64,000 nt of DNA from Chthoniobacteraceae bacterium (lineage in GTDB: Bacteria > Verrucomicrobiota > Verrucomicrobiia > Chthoniobacterales > Chthoniobacteraceae), in the NCBI GenBank assembly GCA_947449735.1, contig CANFTB010000005.1:62001-126000 (forward strand), in the 5' to 3' direction. The translations under genes and the position numbers were made by a program. Shown one piece after another: positions 47,227 to 56,852 of the stretch. Each line of letters opens with the position of its first letter. Within the stretch, counting starts at the first letter, position 1. The notes under the pieces are model-generated. The model was not told the origin of the DNA, searched no databases, and saw only the letters and a list, made by a program, of their open reading frames with translations.

Positions 47227-48978
47227 ATGTCTCTAAAAACCTCCGCCGCAGTACTTCTGCGCGCGCTCCTGCACTCGCTCCTTTTGCTGCCTCTGGCGCA
47301 GCTCAGCGCCGCACCCTCGCCGACTCCCGAGGAGCTGTGGAAGACTTACAACCCCAATGAAGGGGACTTCAAGGAGGAGGTCGTCAGCCAGGAAACGCGA
47401 AATGGCATTCTCAAACGGGATTCGTACATCAGCGCCTATGTCTTGGGGGAAGAGGTCCGGGTCTACTGCAAATACAGCGTCAAGGAGGGTGCGACCCGCG
47501 CGCCGGGCCTGCTCAACGTCCACGGCTGGATGGGGGCGCCCGCCGTCGGCAGGGACTTCGTCGAAGAAGGCTGGGCCGTGCTTGCGCATGACTATTGCGG
47601 AAAAACAGGCACACGCCCGCACTTCACCAAATATCCCGAAAAACTCCGTCACGGAAACATGGACCGGACGGTTGCCGGGCCGGTCAACTCGACGACCGCC
47701 GACGGAAAGGATATCACCGATCCAAAGCAGACCTCCGACTACCTCTGGTATGCCATCCAGCGGCGCGTCCTCAGTTATCTGGAGCAACAGAAGGAGGTGG
47801 ACCGCTCGCGCATCGGCGCGACAGGCTACTCCTACGGCGGAACGCTGATGTGGAACCTGGCCACCGACCCGCGGGTCAAGGCGGTCGTGCCGCACTTTGG
47901 GATTGGGTACAACGAATACTACCGGAGCAGGCAGGTGTGGATGTACAGCGTGCCCGCGAACGAACCGCCTAAGACGTCGGGTGAAGAAATCTACCTGCGC
48001 TCGATCGCACCGGAGGCGCACGTTCCCTACATCACGGCGGCGACGCTTTTTCTCAACGGTTCCAACGACCACCACGGAGGGCACGAACGCGGGTTGGAAA
48101 CCTTCAAAGCGTTTCCACCGGGCGTTCCGTGGTCGTTTGCCATCCAGGCGCGGGGCCACCACGACACCGACAAGGTCGAACAGAACACGAAACTCTGGCT
48201 CGCAAAACACGTGCTCGGGGCGGTTGCTCCGTGGCCCGGACATCCGAAGGCCAGCCTGCGTCTGGATGCAAACGGTGTCCCGGAGTTTGTCCTCGAACCG
48301 GCCTCACCCCAAAGCGTGCGCAAGGTCGAGATGTTCTACTCGCTCAAAAACCCGTGCAGTTTCGCGCGCGCCTGGAGGGACGCCGGATCCGTTCAAAAAG
48401 GCGACCAATGGACAGGGCAAACGCCCGTGCTCAACGTGGACGACTACCTTTTTGCCTACGCGAACATCACCTACGACACAACCGTCGTCCGCTCCAGCGA
48501 CTTCATCGCAGCCATTCCCTCGCGGCTCGGGCCTGCGAGAGCTACAGACAAGGCTTCTGATTCGATCTCCGAGAGCGGCTACAGCCAGTGGACAAACATC
48601 GCGGAGCTGGAGGGGCCGAAGGGGGTGAAGTGTTTCCGGCCCACCAGTAACCAGCGGGGCTCCGGTACAGAACAGCTACACGATCCCAAATGGAAGGCAC
48701 CCGCAGGGAGCCAGCTTGTGTTCAAGTTTTACTGCACCGAGCCGCAGACGGTTGTTCTCAACGCGACAAACTATCATTCCGTGGAGCTCGAAATCACCGC
48801 CTCCGACGAGTGGCAGGAGATGAAGGTCCCCGCGTCGAGGCTCGCAAGCCGGTTCAACCAAAAGCCGCTCAAGGATTGGTCCGACGTGGGCGAGATCTCC
48901 TTCCTGCCCAAGGCCGGCTCGGATCTCACCAAGGTGCTGTTCGCCGACTTCAAGTGGTTGCCCGCCGCCGGAAACTAA
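47227..48978 (+). CDS. Secreted alpha/beta hydrolase, dienelactone/acetylxylan-esterase-like
   Basis: This encodes 583 residues with a signal peptide (about 1-29). The alpha/beta-hydrolase core spans about 85-390: nucleophile elbow GATGYSYGG near residue 201, and a plausible His in RGHHDTDK near 317, with an intervening NDHHGG loop. The C-terminal 140 residues are a beta-sandwich with the pattern LVFKFYCTEPQTVVLN, a probable carbohydrate-binding or accessory domain. It follows the DUF1080 gene by 90 bases. Substrate is unknown; polysaccharide ester or oligosaccharide cleavage is plausible from context. Confidence 0.8.
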   Translation: MSLKTSAAVLLRALLHSLLLLPLAQLSAAPSPTPEELWKTYNPNEGDFKEEVVSQETRNGILKRDSYISAYVLGEEVRVYCKYSVKEGATRAPGLLNVHGWMGAPAVGRDFVEEGWAVLAHDYCGKTGTRPHFTKYPEKLRHGNMDRTVAGPVNSTTADGKDITDPKQTSDYLWYAIQRRVLSYLEQQKEVDRSRIGATGYSYGGTLMWNLATDPRVKAVVPHFGIGYNEYYRSRQVWMYSVPANEPPKTSGEEIYLRSIAPEAHVPYITAATLFLNGSNDHHGGHERGLETFKAFPPGVPWSFAIQARGHHDTDKVEQNTKLWLAKHVLGAVAPWPGHPKASLRLDANGVPEFVLEPASPQSVRKVEMFYSLKNPCSFARAWRDAGSVQKGDQWTGQTPVLNVDDYLFAYANITYDTTVVRSSDFIAAIPSRLGPARATDKASDSISESGYSQWTNIAELEGPKGVKCFRPTSNQRGSGTEQLHDPKWKAPAGSQLVFKFYCTEPQTVVLNATNYHSVELEITASDEWQEMKVPASRLASRFNQKPLKDWSDVGEISFLPKAGSDLTKVLFADFKWLPAAGN

Positions 48979-49105
48979 CCGGCCTGCCGCCCATCACCCC
49001 TCCAAACGCCAAAAAATGCAGGCGAATTACTGGCCCGCAACCATCTTGACCTGAGGCGCCTTTAGGCGAACACTTCGGCTTGTTCAGCTTTCGTTCCCCC
49101 CTCGA

Positions 49106-50509
49106 ATGCTCCGCTTCTCAGCCAACAGCCCCGCCTCCTCCCCGATGGGCCGCCGCGACTTTCTGCGCGTCGGTGCGCTCGGCCTGGGAGGGCTATCGCT
49201 GACGGACCAACTCTCACTCCAAGCCGCCCTTTCAAAAACGGGCGCCGTCACGCGGGACAAGTCTGTGATCTTCCTGTTCATGCACGGAGGGCCGTCGCAG
49301 TTCGAGACCTTCGACCCCAAGATGGACGCGCCGTCGGAAATCCGGAGCGTCACCGGTGAGATTCCCACCAAGCTGCCGGGGGTGACTTTCGGCGGCACGT
49401 TTACAAAGCTGGCCCGCCTTGCAGACAAATTCAGCATCGTCCGCTCCTTTGTTACGGGCGACAGCGCCCATGATCTTAAGAGCATCGTAGGCAAGCACAC
49501 CCTCAACGCGAACCTAGGATCCATCTACAGCAGGATCGCGGGAACCATGAATCAGAAAACGGCGATGCCAACCAACATCACCCTCCTTCCGCGGGCAGTT
49601 TCCCCGGCGGCCGGGCCCCAGATCCTGCAGTTCGGAGACATCACCGCGGCCGGCGAACTTGGCGCGGGTTACCGTCCATTCGTACCCGGCTCCGGCGAGG
49701 GGGCGCAGGCAGACATGACCCTCGGGCTGCCGATTGAACGCCTCGAGGACAGGCGCTTCCTGCTGGGCACACTCGACCGCTGGAAGCGTGAAATGGACTA
49801 CGGAGCCGCGCTGGGCGGACTCAGCGGGCTCCAGGAACGGGCATTCGATCTGTTACGCGGCGGCGTTTCCGACGCCTTTGACCTTTCCAAGGAGGACCCG
49901 CGCCTCGTTGCCCGTTATGACACCGCGCCACTGCTGCCTCGCGCCCGAATCAGCACCGAGTGGAAAAACATCGAGCACTACGCCGACAACGCCCTCTCGC
50001 TGGGCCGCCTCCTTCTGCTCGCACGACGCCTATGCGAGCGCGGGGCAGGTTTTGTTACCGTCACCACGAGCTTTGTCTGGGACATGCACGCCGACATAAA
50101 CAACGCCCCGGTGCAAACGGGCATGGACTACGTCGGAAGGCCCTTTGACCACGCCGTATCCGCGCTCATCGAAGACATTGAGTCCCGCGGATTGCGGGAA
50201 AAAATACTGCTGGTGTGCTGCGGCGAGATGGGGCGAACTCCTCGAATCAGCGCCAAGGGCGGACGGGATCACTGGGGAGGACTCGCGCCGCTCATGCTCT
50301 ACGGCGGCGGTATGCAGATGGGCCGCGTCATCGGAAACTCGAGCAGGGACGGTGGAGAGCCTGCTGATAATCCGGTCACCATTCCAGACTTGGTGGCGAC
50401 TGTCCTGCACACCCTTGTCGACGTCGGCCAGGCCAGGCTCATTGACGGACTTCCCGCCAACTTGCTTGCCCTGCTCAACCGAGGCACCCCGATTCGAGGA
50501 TTGGTTTGA
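49106..50509 (+). CDS. DUF1501 protein, Tat-exported (first copy)
   Basis: This encodes 467 residues. A twin-arginine signal MGRRDFLRVGALGLGGLSL precedes the DUF1501 core: VIFLFMHGGPSQFETFDPK near residue 55, a FSIVRSFVTGDSAHD segment, and the late block CCGEMGRTPRISAKGGRDHWGG. DUF1501 belongs to the alkaline-phosphatase-like superfamily, but its activity is unproven. In PVC genomes it is normally encoded with a DUF1549/DUF1553 partner. Here the nearest partner, 51937-54417, is on the opposite strand and belongs to the operon of the second DUF1501 gene. This copy is thus probably independent. Confidence 0.93.
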   Translation: MLRFSANSPASSPMGRRDFLRVGALGLGGLSLTDQLSLQAALSKTGAVTRDKSVIFLFMHGGPSQFETFDPKMDAPSEIRSVTGEIPTKLPGVTFGGTFTKLARLADKFSIVRSFVTGDSAHDLKSIVGKHTLNANLGSIYSRIAGTMNQKTAMPTNITLLPRAVSPAAGPQILQFGDITAAGELGAGYRPFVPGSGEGAQADMTLGLPIERLEDRRFLLGTLDRWKREMDYGAALGGLSGLQERAFDLLRGGVSDAFDLSKEDPRLVARYDTAPLLPRARISTEWKNIEHYADNALSLGRLLLLARRLCERGAGFVTVTTSFVWDMHADINNAPVQTGMDYVGRPFDHAVSALIEDIESRGLREKILLVCCGEMGRTPRISAKGGRDHWGGLAPLMLYGGGMQMGRVIGNSSRDGGEPADNPVTIPDLVATVLHTLVDVGQARLIDGLPANLLALLNRGTPIRGLV

Positions 50510-50525
50510 CGGCCGGAGCTCCTAC

Positions 50526-51902
50526 CTACTCCGCCGCCGTGGTCTTGGCGCCAGCCCCCGGGGAAGCGCAGAAACTGGAGCGCAATTTTCCGTCGGCAAG
50601 GCTCCAAATGGTGACCGTTCCATCATAGGACCCAACCGCAATCCGCTGCGTGGCCGGGTGAACGGCCATGGAATAAATCCAGTCGCGGGCGCCCTCCAGC
50701 GTCCGAGACAGCTTTAAATCCGTGGTCGCCGCTTGCATCATTTTCGCACCACTTCCTGCGAGGTAGGCTTGACCACCCGAAACAAGGAGCTTCAGCACGT
50801 CACCCTGCCCTGCAAGTTCACGCTGTTTTTTCCCGTCCGCGATACTCCACTGGTGCACGGCCTTGTCCCGGCCGGCGCTCAGGATCTGTTCGCCATCGGG
50901 ACTGAACGCCACCGCGTAGAGCGGCGCCTGGTGCTCGCGGTAAATCGCCGCCAGCTTTCCCGTCGCAACATCGAAGACCTTCGCTCCACGGTCGAGGGCG
51001 ACCGAGGCGATCCGGGTGCCGTCCGGACTGAATGCGACGGCTGTCACCGCGTCCGAGTGGACCTGCAGGTGGTGGCGTCTGCGGCCTGTCGCCGTTTCAA
51101 AAACCGAAACGCTGCGGTCCGCTCCGCCGCAGGCAAGCAGCTCCCCGGACGGACTGTAATCCACATCCAGAACGGCGTCTGCGCTGCTCAAAACCTGGGA
51201 CTGCATCACACCGGTTTTCGGATCGAAAAGGCGCAGCTCGCCGTACTCCCCGGGCGCTCCGCCGGCAACCGCCAGCGTCCGACCATCGGGAGCGAAAGCA
51301 AGGTCATAAACCCGGGGAGCCACGTTTCCGATCCGGCGCAGCAGCTCTCCCGTCTCGGGATTCCACACAGTCAGCTCGCGCAGCCCTCCAGCAAACACCT
51401 CGGAGCCGTCGGGGCTGAATGCCAGGGCGGTGACGGGAATCGGCTGCGCATAGACATCAGGAGCCTTTGCATGCGTGCGCGCCGGAACCATTTCAATCAA
51501 CGCCGCGGTCCTCTCACCCCCGTCAAATGCCGCGCCCTCAGCGATCCAGCGCTTCACCAGTTCCGCTTGTGCAGCGGGGAGCGGGGGCGCCTTTTTGGGC
51601 ATCCGCTCGTCGGCCTCGGAAGTCACAAGACTCGTGTACAGCCTGCTCTTCTCGGGCGCGCCGGCGACGAGCACCGGGTCCGAGGGGTCTTCGTTTCGCG
51701 ACAGAAAATCAAACGTGTCTAGACGGTAGCCTCCCTTTTGCTCCGCCGCACCGTGGCAGGTCTGGCATTGTTCGAGGAGAATGGGCGCTATTTGGGCGCG
51801 AAAGCTAATGGGGGGAGCAGCGGCCTCGGCGCCCCCGCAGGCCGCGAAAGCACAAAGTGCGAGGAGTCCGGTGCGGTTCAAATTTGCAGTTTTCGGCGGC
51901 AT
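50526..51902 (-). CDS. Exported c-type cytochrome (PSCyt1)-WD40 protein
   Basis: This encodes 458 residues with a signal peptide (about 1-28). A PSCyt1-type domain with CQTCH near residue 46 (PILLEQCQTCHGAAEQKGG, then ADERMPKKAPPL with a possible axial Met) is followed by WD40 blades at about 145-450 (for example LAFSPDGSEVFAGGLRELTVW, VAFSPDGTRIASVAL). One haem per chain is expected. It probably gives an electron-transfer site joined to a protein- or glycan-binding propeller. It is the last gene of the leftward operon 58331-50526, 34 bases after the DUF1549/1553 gene. Confidence 0.93.
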   Translation of the reverse strand: MPPKTANLNRTGLLALCAFAACGGAEAAAPPISFRAQIAPILLEQCQTCHGAAEQKGGYRLDTFDFLSRNEDPSDPVLVAGAPEKSRLYTSLVTSEADERMPKKAPPLPAAQAELVKRWIAEGAAFDGGERTAALIEMVPARTHAKAPDVYAQPIPVTALAFSPDGSEVFAGGLRELTVWNPETGELLRRIGNVAPRVYDLAFAPDGRTLAVAGGAPGEYGELRLFDPKTGVMQSQVLSSADAVLDVDYSPSGELLACGGADRSVSVFETATGRRRHHLQVHSDAVTAVAFSPDGTRIASVALDRGAKVFDVATGKLAAIYREHQAPLYAVAFSPDGEQILSAGRDKAVHQWSIADGKKQRELAGQGDVLKLLVSGGQAYLAGSGAKMMQAATTDLKLSRTLEGARDWIYSMAVHPATQRIAVGSYDGTVTIWSLADGKLRSSFCASPGAGAKTTAAE

Positions 51903-51936
51903 GGGTTGAGGCGTCTTGCGTGGCAGCTAGGTCCGC

Positions 51937-54417
51937 TCAATGCCGGAAAACAAACTCGCGAAGATTGAGCACGGACCAGGCGAGGTCCTCCATGGCGCTG
52001 CCGCGGTCGGCGCTCGCAGCGAGGTAGGCCGCGGCTTTAGTCAGTTCGATCTCCTTAGGGAAGCGGCAGAGGGCGGCAAGGTACAGGTGCGTAATGATTT
52101 CCTCGTCCGTCTTCTTTTGCTCGGCCATGTCCTTGAGAAACTTGCCGCCGCCGTTTTTAAGCCGGGACTCCACCGTCTGGCTGTTGGAGAGCTGCAAGGC
52201 CTGGGTCAAGCTGGGCTGTCCCTGGCGTTCACACGCGCAGGAACTCTGCCGGGTCGGCTGTCCAAAGGCGCTCAGGAATGTGTTGCCCGGCTGGGGCGCC
52301 GGAAGCTGCGTGGCCGGCGTTCCGACGGGAAGATTCCCGAACCGTTCGGGTGTGCCTGTCACCTTGCAGACGGCGTCCAGCAACTGCTCCGCAGTCAGCA
52401 GCGTTTGCTGGGCATGCGAGAAGTTCTTCTCATCCTTTCGGTTAAAATCATTGGGTCGCGAGCTGGCCTGGTAGGTCTTGCTGTTGAGAATCGTACGAAG
52501 GATGTGGCGCCGATCAAACTTGTGCGAGGCAAAGTCCGAGGCCAGGGCGTCGAGCAGCTCCGGGTTGGTCGGCGGGTTGGATTCACGAAAATCGTCAATC
52601 GGCTCCACAATTCCGCGCCCCATAAGCTGCCACCACATGCGGTTGACCTCCACCTTCGCGAAATACGGGTTTTGCGGGGAGGTCAACCAGTCGGCAAACG
52701 CCACCAGCCGGTCAGCCTCGGCAGGAAGCGAGATCTCGCCCGCGCCGGGAGCCCACGGCTTCATAGCGCGGCCGGTGCGCGGTTGCGTGATTTCACCCCG
52801 GCGAGCAAGGAAGACAAGCGTCTCGTCCGGACGGGCGCCCTTCCTCCGCTGGACCCGCTCAAAGAAGGCGCCAAGCCCGTAGTAATTGTCCTGGGTCCAG
52901 CGCTCAAACGGATGGTTGTGGCACTTGGCGCACTGGACCCGCGCGCCGAGGAAAATCTGCGCGGTCATTTCCGTGGCCTCGGCGGTGTTCGCCGTGGTGC
53001 GGAAGAACCCCGCTTGGGGCCTTTCCAAGGTGCTTCCCTGCGTGGTCAACAGCTCTCTCGCAAAGCGGTCATAGGGAAGGTTCTCCTCCCAAGCCTTGAC
53101 CAGCCAAGCGTGATACTTGTGCGTGCCCGGTTCCGAGACGGCCGCGGGGCTGAGCCGGAGCAGGTCGCCCCACTTGAACGCCCAGAAGCGTGCAAAGTCC
53201 GGTCCCTTGAGAAGCGAATCAATCAACGCAGCGCGCTTTCCAGGACTGGTGTCCGCAAGGAAGGCCCTGCTCGCCTCAACGCTCGGAAGCAGCCCGGTGA
53301 CGTCCTGGGACACGCGGCGGAGGAACTCAGCGTCGGTGCACGTTTCCGACGGAAGATACTGGAGCAACCTGAGCCTTTCGAAAACCAGCTCGTCCACGTA
53401 ATTGGCTGGAGCCGGCGCCTTCCAATCAAACCCGGGCACGTCCCGTACAAAGGTCAGGTAACAGGTCTCCACGTTTTCAAGAAACCGCACCGAGATGCCG
53501 ACCTGTCCGCGGCCAACCCCGACGACAAGTCCTTTGGCGTTCACGGTGGCAAGCGCCTCCTCTGAGCTCGAATACATCGCAAGCCGTGTGATGTCCTTAT
53601 GTGTTCCGTCGCTGAAATCTGCGGTGACCCGGAGCTGCTGGGTGTGTGCGGGCCATTTCAAGGTTCGTCGGACCGAAGGTTCCACGCGGATGCCAGTGAG
53701 CGTCGGGGCGCCTTGCGGGTCAAACTTGCATCCCTGCCGTATCCAATCCAACAGCAGGCGGTAGGACTCGTCGTCCCGATTCAGCTTGAGACCTCCCCTG
53801 TGGGCCACCTGCATCAGCGGCTTGCGCAACAGCAGACTCGACTCCGGCTCAGGCAGGTTGATGCGGCGGTTCAAAAAGTCCCGGGTCAGGGCGACCTTGT
53901 CGGACTCCGGATCAAAGGCGACCATGGAGAGCGCGAAGCCGCCCTTGCCGCTCGGGGCTCCGTGGCAGCCTCCGGAGTTGCAGCCGCTCTTTGAGAGAGC
54001 TGCGAGCGCCCCGTAATGAAAGGAAACGCGTTCGGGAACTTTTTGTCCCGAGACCTCGACAGGCAGGCGCTGCTGCAATCCCCCGACCTGCACGGTAAGT
54101 TCTGTTCGGCCGTCCGACACCGGAAGCACCAACGCCCCGTCGAGGCGGATAATCCCCTCCGTCCCCGCATTCAGTTGCGCAACCCTTGTCAGATCCTGCA
54201 CCGTTCCGTCCGCGTAAACACCTGTGACGACCACCTGTACGTTGTGGAGCGGCGTGCCCATCTTCACCTCCGACGGGGAGACTTCAATCTTCTCCGGACG
54301 GCCGATTTGCACCGGCTCCAGAGGAATGACCAGCTTTTCCGAGTCGGCCTGCTCAGCGCTCAGGAAGGGAGCGGCAGCGAGAGAAAAGAGAAGGCAAAAG
54401 GCCCGGAGCATTTTCAT
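51937..54417 (-). CDS. DUF1549/DUF1553 (PSCyt2/PSD1) exported protein with Ig-like domains
   Basis: This encodes 826 residues with a signal peptide (about 1-21). Two BIG2-like Ig domains (about 40-125 and 245-320) flank a haem-like block SGCNSGGCHGAP with an unusual CxxxxCH spacing near residue 152. The DUF1549 part (about 345-550) includes LARKCHN-like CAKCHNHPFERW (CxxCH), and the DUF1553 part (about 600-800) has NRMWWQLMGRGIVEP and RHILRTILNSKTYQ. PVC-specific and always with a DUF1501 neighbour. Its start overlaps the end of the upstream PPC gene by 4 bases (ATGA), so translation is coupled. Its precise role is unknown. Confidence 0.93.
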   Translation of the reverse strand: MKMLRAFCLLFSLAAAPFLSAEQADSEKLVIPLEPVQIGRPEKIEVSPSEVKMGTPLHNVQVVVTGVYADGTVQDLTRVAQLNAGTEGIIRLDGALVLPVSDGRTELTVQVGGLQQRLPVEVSGQKVPERVSFHYGALAALSKSGCNSGGCHGAPSGKGGFALSMVAFDPESDKVALTRDFLNRRINLPEPESSLLLRKPLMQVAHRGGLKLNRDDESYRLLLDWIRQGCKFDPQGAPTLTGIRVEPSVRRTLKWPAHTQQLRVTADFSDGTHKDITRLAMYSSSEEALATVNAKGLVVGVGRGQVGISVRFLENVETCYLTFVRDVPGFDWKAPAPANYVDELVFERLRLLQYLPSETCTDAEFLRRVSQDVTGLLPSVEASRAFLADTSPGKRAALIDSLLKGPDFARFWAFKWGDLLRLSPAAVSEPGTHKYHAWLVKAWEENLPYDRFARELLTTQGSTLERPQAGFFRTTANTAEATEMTAQIFLGARVQCAKCHNHPFERWTQDNYYGLGAFFERVQRRKGARPDETLVFLARRGEITQPRTGRAMKPWAPGAGEISLPAEADRLVAFADWLTSPQNPYFAKVEVNRMWWQLMGRGIVEPIDDFRESNPPTNPELLDALASDFASHKFDRRHILRTILNSKTYQASSRPNDFNRKDEKNFSHAQQTLLTAEQLLDAVCKVTGTPERFGNLPVGTPATQLPAPQPGNTFLSAFGQPTRQSSCACERQGQPSLTQALQLSNSQTVESRLKNGGGKFLKDMAEQKKTDEEIITHLYLAALCRFPKEIELTKAAAYLAASADRGSAMEDLAWSVLNLREFVFRH

Positions 54418-56804
54418 TTTTTCACCTCGAGGGGAACGGGGGTTGAATCGACAGAGACGTCCGCATCCTTGATCCGGGTCACAGCAGAAATGAGCAGCGA
54501 ATCCAAACGCCGGTCCGGCAGGCCGGCCGCTGCGCTCAGTTCAACGGTAAGCTCATTTGCCCCCGCCGGAATTTCGACGGAACCCGGGCCCGAAACGCCG
54601 TCGGGCAGGTTTTTGATTTGCAGACGGATCGGATGAGACTCCTCCTCGGCGTAGCGGGTCGCCGCAATTTTGAGCTTCTGCCTGCCTCCGGGCGCCAGGG
54701 GACCGCCCATCACCCCGGAGAGGCCCAGCGGCTGGACCACGCAAAGCGGCACTTTGGGAAGACGGACCTCCTTGTGCACTCCCTTGAAATCGGCGCTCGC
54801 GACAACCTCAAAAGTGTGGGTGCCCGCGGCGATGTTTTCTGGCCCCGTGACCTCGCAAATGAAATCGACCTGCCCCTTGATCCGCCCGCCCCGCCCCGAC
54901 TCGGCGCTTATGGATACTCCCTCGGGAAGGCCCGAAAACTTGAGCTGCGCATTGCCTTCAAACGCCCCGTCGACCGCCGTCTGCCGGACCACAAAGGAGC
55001 GTTTTCCCACCAACCTGGGCAGTTCCACTGCGGGCGAGGTGAGTTCGATTTTGAAAAAGTCGGGAGCCTCCGGCCCGACGCAGACAGGAAAGGTCTCCCG
55101 CAAAATCCTTGGAGGAAACGGCATCGAAAGCAGGGCCACCGACACCTGTTCCTTCTGCCCCTTGTTTGCATCCGCCTTCGGCCCGGTGGCGACGGCGCTC
55201 AGAACCGCTTCACCCTCCTGCGCCTTTCCAAGGATCCGGACATGATAGAAAGTGCCCGAGGGCACGTCGCCCGGAACAAACACCTGCAGCATCGTCTCGT
55301 TTTTGCCCTTCTCGATGACGTTCTGTTCAAGGCGCATTTCGGTTGGAAGCGGCCCCCCGTCTCCGCTTGCCAGCTCAAGGGTGATCGGCCCGTTCACTCC
55401 CCGCCGCTGCGCCGTGATTTTTGTGGCAAACGATCCCCCCTTCGCAGCCAGAAACCGGTCGGAGGCCGCGCTTAGCTCAAAGCTGTTCGAACCCGCCCTT
55501 TCGAAGCGGAGTGCATATACAAAATCGGGCCCACCCCGGCGCGCAAGGTCTTCAACCTGGATCCTGTACGAGCCGTCTTTCGGCGCTTTGAAGGTCAACG
55601 GGACGTCCGACTGCACGCCCGCGGCTCCAGCGTCGTTCTCCGCCAGAATCACCCCTTTCTCATCGGCGGCCGCTACGTATAGCACCGCTGGCGAGCCTAT
55701 TTCCTTCGTCAGCGGAACAATCGTGAAACGCTCGTCCTTTTTGGCCTCTATTTGGAAAACGTCGCGCTCGCCGGTTCCTGCCAAGCGGCCCGTAAAAACG
55801 CCCGGAACGGGAACGGCCTGGAGATGCTGTGCATCCGCACTCACCGCTTCCAGCACAACGGGCCCCCGCTCCACACGCAGCACGGCAAATGCGGCGGGCT
55901 TCCCGGGACCATAGCGCACGGGCAGCGAAAGCGTTCCATCCAATTGCACCGGAGCCTGCACGTCCACTGGAGCGATGGCTCCGGCGTCCGCCACGCACGG
56001 CCGCACGGAGACTCGGGCTCCCGCCTCGGCGACCGGCGGGAAAACGGACGTCAGCAGCGGAAAATCACCGACACGCATGTGATAAAAGCGCTCCGCCCCC
56101 CCGGCAAAAGAGGCGTCCCTGATTTCGAGAAAAACCGGTCCGTCAACGGTCGCCGTGTAGCGGAACCGGCAGTCTCCTGCCAGCCCCTGAGAGTCGTCGG
56201 CCCGTGCGATTTCCTTGCCGTTGGCATCCAGCAGCCGCAGGAGCGGATCCATTTTGGAGCCTAACCGGCCTGCATACACCTCGACGGAAAACGTCTCCCC
56301 CTTCCGGGGCGTGAGCCGATAAAAATCCGAGCCGCCGGTATCCGAAGCGCCTTCCACCGCCGTTGCAAGCTCCAGATTCTGAGCTTTTTCCAAGGCGGCG
56401 TTGCCGCGAGACTTCACCACCACCGGAAGGTCGTCGACCAGAAACAGAAGCGGACCAGAAAAGCCAGTCGCGGTGGGAAGACGGAGGAACCCAACTCCGA
56501 GCGGTGCGTTTGCGGACACGGCAAGCCTGGCGCTCACACTGCGACCGTCGGGCTTGGGCGTACTGCCGTCCCTGCCTGCGGGCGGGAGGATCCAGTCCGT
56601 GGTGGATTCGAAGCTCGTCCAGATTTTACCGGGATTAAGCAGGTCTTTGCCATGGAGCGTGACGGCCACCGTTTCGCCGGGGCGCACCGAGTACGGCATG
56701 ACCCGCGTCAATTCGGGCGACTGTCCATCCGAGCGCTCAGGAAGTCCGAGTAGAGCGGCAAGCCCCAGCAGAGCGGACGGGAGGGTGTTGCGAACGCAAG
56801 ACAT
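54414..56804 (-). CDS. Exported PPC-domain (pre-peptidase C-terminal) protein
   Basis: This encodes 796 residues with a signal peptide (about 1-27). It is almost entirely beta-sandwich: an IPT/TIG-like start (VMPYSVRPGETVAVTLHGKD), PPC-like domains (SDFYRLTPRKGETFSVEVYAGRLGSKMDP near residue 150; ERDVFQIEAKKDERFTIVP near 345), and late Ig-like modules. No catalytic motif. Such proteins in PVC operons are thought to be surface adhesion or assembly partners of DUF1549/DUF1501 proteins. It lies 48 bases after the DUF1501 gene and overlaps the DUF1549 gene start by 4 bases. Confidence 0.9.
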   Translation of the reverse strand: MSCVRNTLPSALLGLAALLGLPERSDGQSPELTRVMPYSVRPGETVAVTLHGKDLLNPGKIWTSFESTTDWILPPAGRDGSTPKPDGRSVSARLAVSANAPLGVGFLRLPTATGFSGPLLFLVDDLPVVVKSRGNAALEKAQNLELATAVEGASDTGGSDFYRLTPRKGETFSVEVYAGRLGSKMDPLLRLLDANGKEIARADDSQGLAGDCRFRYTATVDGPVFLEIRDASFAGGAERFYHMRVGDFPLLTSVFPPVAEAGARVSVRPCVADAGAIAPVDVQAPVQLDGTLSLPVRYGPGKPAAFAVLRVERGPVVLEAVSADAQHLQAVPVPGVFTGRLAGTGERDVFQIEAKKDERFTIVPLTKEIGSPAVLYVAAADEKGVILAENDAGAAGVQSDVPLTFKAPKDGSYRIQVEDLARRGGPDFVYALRFERAGSNSFELSAASDRFLAAKGGSFATKITAQRRGVNGPITLELASGDGGPLPTEMRLEQNVIEKGKNETMLQVFVPGDVPSGTFYHVRILGKAQEGEAVLSAVATGPKADANKGQKEQVSVALLSMPFPPRILRETFPVCVGPEAPDFFKIELTSPAVELPRLVGKRSFVVRQTAVDGAFEGNAQLKFSGLPEGVSISAESGRGGRIKGQVDFICEVTGPENIAAGTHTFEVVASADFKGVHKEVRLPKVPLCVVQPLGLSGVMGGPLAPGGRQKLKIAATRYAEEESHPIRLQIKNLPDGVSGPGSVEIPAGANELTVELSAAAGLPDRRLDSLLISAVTRIKDADVSVDSTPVPLEVKK

Positions 56805-56852
56805 CGTGCGGACGTCGGTTTGTGGGGTGGCAGGAGAGCGTTGGGCCGGGGC